From Candidatus Saccharimonadota bacterium (GTDB taxonomy: Bacteria > Patescibacteriota > Saccharimonadia > Saccharimonadales > Saccharimonadaceae), in contig JAGQND010000010.1 in assembly GCA_020428265.1 (NCBI GenBank), positions 1-16,609 on the forward strand: a stretch of 16,609 nt of DNA, read 5' to 3'. Below the pieces are notes generated by a model. That model had not been told where the DNA came from, searched no databases, and saw only the letters and a list, made by a program, of their open reading frames with translations. Shown one piece after another: positions 13,844 through 16,609 of this stretch; positions within the stretch are counted from its first letter, which is position 1; each line of letters opens with the position of its first letter. Made by a program: the position numbers and the translations under genes.

Positions 13844-14332
13844 ATGGCACATAGCAACAAACAAACGGGGTTTACCATAGTAGAAATTCTTATAGTTGTA
13901 ACTATCATAGGTATATTAGCAGCCATAGTGATAGTGGCGTATGTAAACATTACCGGCCAAGCACGAGACAAAGCCTACATAACCAACGCTAAATCTATAC
14001 AAGAAGCCGCACGTACTGTAGAAATAAAGACCAGTGCATACCCAGTAGGCATAGGCGGCAGTAGCGGCAGCAATGCGTTCACCACCACCAGTGACCTCGT
14101 GTCGTTAACCGACGGCCTAACCGTCACGGCAGCCATAAAAAGTGGCGGCGCACTAATGACAGCTACCGAGATACAAAACAGCCACAAAGACAAAAAAATA
14201 CCCGTAGAGTTCTGCGACCACGGAACAAACGAAAACAGCGGCACCGGTAAAGGTATACGAATATACTACACCGAAGGTAGCACTACCAGATTCCTACAAG
14301 ACGGTGACTGCAGTGGCACACCTACACACTAA
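13844..14332 (+). CDS. Type IV pilin-like protein, paralogue of the major pilin
   Basis: The 162-aa prepilin MAHSNKQTG|FTIVEIL has a predicted cut after Gly9 and Glu at +5. The helix and following segment (GILAAIVIVAY-x2-ITGQA) match the 12822 pilin almost residue for residue. The C-terminal half holds a Cys pair (EFCDHG and GDCSG) and an RIYYTEG stretch equivalent to QIFYTEK of that pilin. A GTG at 13835 is an in-frame alternative start. The ATG is preferred because a G-rich SD-like run (GGGTGG, 13833-13838) lies 5 nt upstream of it. It is in an operon with the preceding pilin (19-nt gap) and convergent with glyA, with only 3 nt between the stops and no visible terminator. Confidence 0.85.
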   Translation: MAHSNKQTGFTIVEILIVVTIIGILAAIVIVAYVNITGQARDKAYITNAKSIQEAARTVEIKTSAYPVGIGGSSGSNAFTTTSDLVSLTDGLTVTAAIKSGGALMTATEIQNSHKDKKIPVEFCDHGTNENSGTGKGIRIYYTEGSTTRFLQDGDCSGTPTH

Positions 14333-14335
14333 TAT

Positions 14336-15619
14336 TTAATTATCGCTTGGTAATGGGAATTGCAAAGCAAACTGACGCACTTGCTCGCGTAGCTCGGCAA
14401 GTTTATCTTCATTTTCACGGTTATCTATAGCTTGTTTCATCCACTCAGCTAATTGCACCATGTGTTCGGTGCCCAAGCCCCGAGTTGTCACAGCCGGTGT
14501 GCCTAGGCGCACCCCACTGGGGCGAAACGGTGGCAATGTGTCATCTGGCACGGTGTTGGCATTTAGCGTCAGCCCTATTTTGTCTAATGCCTGCTCTACT
14601 ACCTTGCCATCTACGCCAAAAGATTCGTGCACATTAGCAAGTATCAAGTGATTGCTAGTGCCGCCAGTTACCAGACTAAACCCATGTAGCTTCAGCTGCT
14701 CGGCTAGCTCACTAGCATTTGCCACCACCCGCTGGGCGTACTCAGCAAATTGCGGCTGCAAAGCCTCGCCAAACGCCACAGCCTTGGCGGCTATAGTGTG
14801 CATATGTGGACCGCCCTGCATACCAGGAAACACCGCGCGGTCTATAAGTGTAGGTATATTTGCTAGAATTTTTTCGGGTGCTTTGAGTGGATTACCCACT
14901 ATGCCACGACTCAAAATCAACCCACCACGTGGCCCACGCAGAGTTTTATGCGTGGTAGTAGTAATCACGTGAAACCCATAATCAAACGGATTTGCCGCCA
15001 CGCCGCCAGCTATCAACCCAGCCACATGCGCCATGTCCGCCATTAGCAAACATTCATCGCCCACCTGTCGCGCTATGTCGGCAAACTTAGCGTAGTCTAG
15101 CTCGCGCGGATAAGCACTATAGCCCGCAAGTATGATTTTAGGCTTGTACTGCAAAGCTAGCGCTAGCAACTCGTCGTAATCTATTTCGCCAGTTTCGACG
15201 CTCTTCATTTTGTAGCGTACAAAGTTATATAGTTTAGCACTGCGCGTCACAGGTGCACCGTGAGTCAAGTGCCCACCATGACTCAAATCCATAGCCAACA
15301 CAGTATCACCAGGCTCCAGCCATGCACTATAAACAGCCTCATTAGCCGGCGCACCACTGTGAGGCTGTACATTGGCGTGGTCTGCCTTAAATAGTTTCTT
15401 GGCACGATCTATAGCCAGCTGCTCCACTTGGTCGGTGTAGTCTTGTCCGCCATAGTAACGCTTGCCAGGGTAGCCTTCGCTGTATTTATTGGTAAACACA
15501 CTCCCAAGAGCATCTAACACCCCGCGAGACACGTAATTTTCACTAGGTATAAGCTCTAAGCCCTCGCGTTCACGCTGCTCTTCACCGGCAATCATTGTTG
15601 CTATATCTTGATCATTCAT
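14336..15619 (-). CDS. glyA: Serine hydroxymethyltransferase
   Basis: GlyA is a cytosolic PLP enzyme that converts serine and tetrahydrofolate to glycine and 5,10-methylene-tetrahydrofolate. The 427-aa length is normal. Visible motifs are LIPSENYVS (substrate and PLP region), NKYSEGYPGKRYYGG, PHSGAPAN, MADMAHVAGL and the PLP-binding Lys225 in TTTTHKTLRGPRGG. The start MNDQDIATMI is set by TACAAT 7 nt upstream. FolD in the same window uses its product. The two genes are about 8 kb apart, so they are not co-transcribed. Confidence 0.97.
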   Translation of the reverse strand: MNDQDIATMIAGEEQREREGLELIPSENYVSRGVLDALGSVFTNKYSEGYPGKRYYGGQDYTDQVEQLAIDRAKKLFKADHANVQPHSGAPANEAVYSAWLEPGDTVLAMDLSHGGHLTHGAPVTRSAKLYNFVRYKMKSVETGEIDYDELLALALQYKPKIILAGYSAYPRELDYAKFADIARQVGDECLLMADMAHVAGLIAGGVAANPFDYGFHVITTTTHKTLRGPRGGLILSRGIVGNPLKAPEKILANIPTLIDRAVFPGMQGGPHMHTIAAKAVAFGEALQPQFAEYAQRVVANASELAEQLKLHGFSLVTGGTSNHLILANVHESFGVDGKVVEQALDKIGLTLNANTVPDDTLPPFRPSGVRLGTPAVTTRGLGTEHMVQLAEWMKQAIDNRENEDKLAELREQVRQFALQFPLPSDN

Positions 15620-15626
15620 TATATAT

Positions 15627-15635
15627 ATTGTATCA
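15627..15635 (-). promoter_or_regulatory. Extended -10 promoter (TGATACAAT) of glyA, leaderless
   Basis: Minus-strand TGA plus TACAAT (15627-15632) ends 7 nt before ATG 15619. No convincing -35 was found. It shares the 104-bp intergenic region with the divergent HTH-MurA gene. Confidence 0.6.
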
Positions 15636-15688
15636 CTTCGGCTGTGCTATACTTTATGTAACGTACAACATTTCTTAACATAAATCTA

Positions 15689-15717
15689 TTGACTTTATAT
15701 CATATATGATATATAAT
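15689..15717 (+). promoter_or_regulatory. Sigma-70 promoter of the HTH-MurA gene, leaderless
   Basis: TTGACT (15689-15694), a 17-nt spacer, and TATAAT (15712-15717) end 6 nt before ATG 15724. This is a near-consensus promoter with the expected start at the initiation codon. The spacer is almost entirely occupied by a palindrome. Confidence 0.7.
15696..15713. promoter_or_regulatory. 18-bp perfect palindrome, putative operator
   Basis: TATATCATATATGATATA is its own reverse complement. It fills the spacer between -35 and -10 and overlaps the first two bases of the -10, so a bound dimer would block RNA polymerase. The gene it controls starts with an XRE-type HTH, a class that commonly binds such palindromes, so autoregulation is the natural reading. 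Part of the symmetry could come from plain AT-richness, although the central CATATATG core is specific. Confidence 0.55.
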
Positions 15718-15723
15718 GAAAAG

Positions 15724-16609
15724 ATGGACACCAACGATTACAAAGCAAAAATCGGTACCCTTATACAGGAAAGTCGCCAAAATCGCGGCCTAACACAGAT
15801 ACAACTAGCAAAAGCTCTAGGTACTAGCCAGAGTGCTATAAACCGTATAGAAAAAGGTGGGCAAAATATCAGCCTTGAGATGATAGCTCGTATCAGTGAC
15901 GTACTGTCACACGACATAATGACCCTCAACAAAAGCTCCAAAATCAACTTCCGCGTGCATGGTGGCACTAAACTTAGCGGCAGCATAGAGACCAAAACCA
16001 GCAAAAACGCCGCCGTAGCCCTACTATGTGCTAGCTTGCTCAACAAAGGCAAAACCACCCTACGCCACGTAGCTCGCATAGAAGAGGTGAACCGCATTAT
16101 AGAAGTACTACAAAGTATAGGCGTAAAAGTCCGCTGGCTTGGCGACGATGGCGACCTAGAAATCACTCCACCCAAAAAACTCGACCTCGCCAGCATGGAC
16201 GTGGCAGCAGCTAAACGCACCCGCACCATCATCATGTTCCTAGGGCCACTACTGCACCAGTACTACTCTTTTCGCCTACCCTACGCCGGTGGCTGCAACC
16301 TAGGCAAGCGCACCGTAGAGCCACACATGAGTGGACTCAAACACTTTGGGCTAGACGTAGAAGCCAAGCCAAGCACTGATTATTACCAAGCAACTGTTGC
16401 TAAAAAACCTATTTCCAACAAGGCAATTGTGCTTACCGAGCGCGGCGACACCGTCACCGAAAACGTCATCATGGCAGCCGCACTATACGACGGCACCACG
16501 ACTATTCGCAACGCCAGCCCCAACTACATGGTGCAGGACCTGTGTTTTTACCTACAAAAACTTGGTGTCAAAATAGATGGCATCGGCACGACCGTACTAC
16601 GCATAACTG
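15724..16609 (+). CDS. XRE-family HTH domain fused to MurA-like enolpyruvyl transferase (3' truncated)
   Basis: The reading frame runs off the right edge after 295 codons. Residues about 8-62 are an XRE/Cro-type HTH (LTQIQLAKALGTSQSAINRIEKG with a following helix). From about residue 73 the sequence follows the EPSP-synthase/MurA fold: FRVHGGTKLSGSIETKTSKN with the catalytic pair Lys94-Asn95, LLCASLL, the RTRTIIMFLGPLL segment, and GGCNLGKRTVEPHMSG with the reactive Cys191 loop. MurA transfers enolpyruvyl from PEP to UDP-GlcNAc. This copy is divergent (RTVEP where RPVD is usual, and ARIEEV where a P-x-I-x-DV element is usual), and its last catalytic residues are off-window. It may be an active MurA with an autoregulatory domain, or a regulator that has kept a MurA fold as a ligand sensor. 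Confidence 0.8.
   Translation, partial: MDTNDYKAKIGTLIQESRQNRGLTQIQLAKALGTSQSAINRIEKGGQNISLEMIARISDVLSHDIMTLNKSSKINFRVHGGTKLSGSIETKTSKNAAVALLCASLLNKGKTTLRHVARIEEVNRIIEVLQSIGVKVRWLGDDGDLEITPPKKLDLASMDVAAAKRTRTIIMFLGPLLHQYYSFRLPYAGGCNLGKRTVEPHMSGLKHFGLDVEAKPSTDYYQATVAKKPISNKAIVLTERGDTVTENVIMAAALYDGTTTIRNASPNYMVQDLCFYLQKLGVKIDGIGTTVLRIT

Noticed and set aside
15646..15661. Plus-strand TGCTATACT followed by ATG TAA in the glyA/HTH-MurA gap
   Set aside because: It is a possible -10 element, but the following ATG is at once followed by a stop. There is no coding region, and no RNA structure was found to support a small RNA.
15738..16235. 165-aa antisense open frame within the HTH-MurA gene
   Set aside because: The sense strand encodes clear HTH and MurA motifs over the same bases. 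The antisense product is low-complexity and matches nothing.

Overview
The window looks like part of a genome from the Candidate Phyla Radiation (Patescibacteria), most probably a Candidatus Saccharibacteria (TM7) relative. This is inferred from gene content, not from a phylogenetic marker. Pointers are a DUF11 surface protein with an LPxTG-type sorting tail, a large set of type IV pilin-like genes, peptidoglycan genes (murB and an XRE-HTH/MurA fusion), a DUF5684 membrane protein, heavy use of ATA isoleucine codons, and very compact intergenic regions. UGA shows no sign of reassignment, although none of the 15 complete genes ends in TGA.

Layout. (1) 1-1246: the 3' part of a sortase-anchored DUF11 protein, a terminator, and a 69-aa basic single-pass membrane protein. 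(2) 1236-5254: a signalling block with a polytopic GAF/histidine kinase and a LuxI/FeeM-like acyltransferase with a membrane tail (both minus), and a divergent stand-alone CheY-like receiver (plus). (3) 5291-6103: folD (minus). (4) 6143-11334: a DUF5684 protein followed by a minor-pilin operon. Two pilins (GspI/PilV-like and GspJ/PilW-like) lead to a 1152-aa PilX/GspK-like pilin whose body carries 14 paired-cysteine RCC1-like repeats. The block ends in a perfect hairpin terminator. (5) 11386-11582: tRNA-Lys(CUU) and tRNA-Arg(UCG), minus strand. (6) 11696-12751: murB. (7) 12822-14332: three more type IV pilins, the first apparently the major subunit. (8) 14336-15619: glyA (minus). (9) 15724-end: an XRE HTH domain fused to a MurA-like enolpyruvyl transferase, truncated by the window edge and preceded by a palindrome lying inside its own promoter.

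How the parts fit. The six pilin-like proteins suggest an extracellular type IV filament with a propeller-bearing tip, plausibly an adhesin for contact with a host cell or surface. No assembly ATPase, platform protein, secretin or prepilin peptidase lies in the window. murB and the HTH-MurA catalyse, or are predicted to catalyse, the two steps that make UDP-MurNAc. folD and glyA supply one-carbon folates. The kinase, receiver and acyltransferase look like a sensory module.

Expression signals are unusually readable. In most first genes a -10 hexamer (often extended TGn) sits only 6-8 nt before the start codon, which predicts leaderless mRNAs. Genes inside operons and the major pilin instead have Shine-Dalgarno-like sequences.
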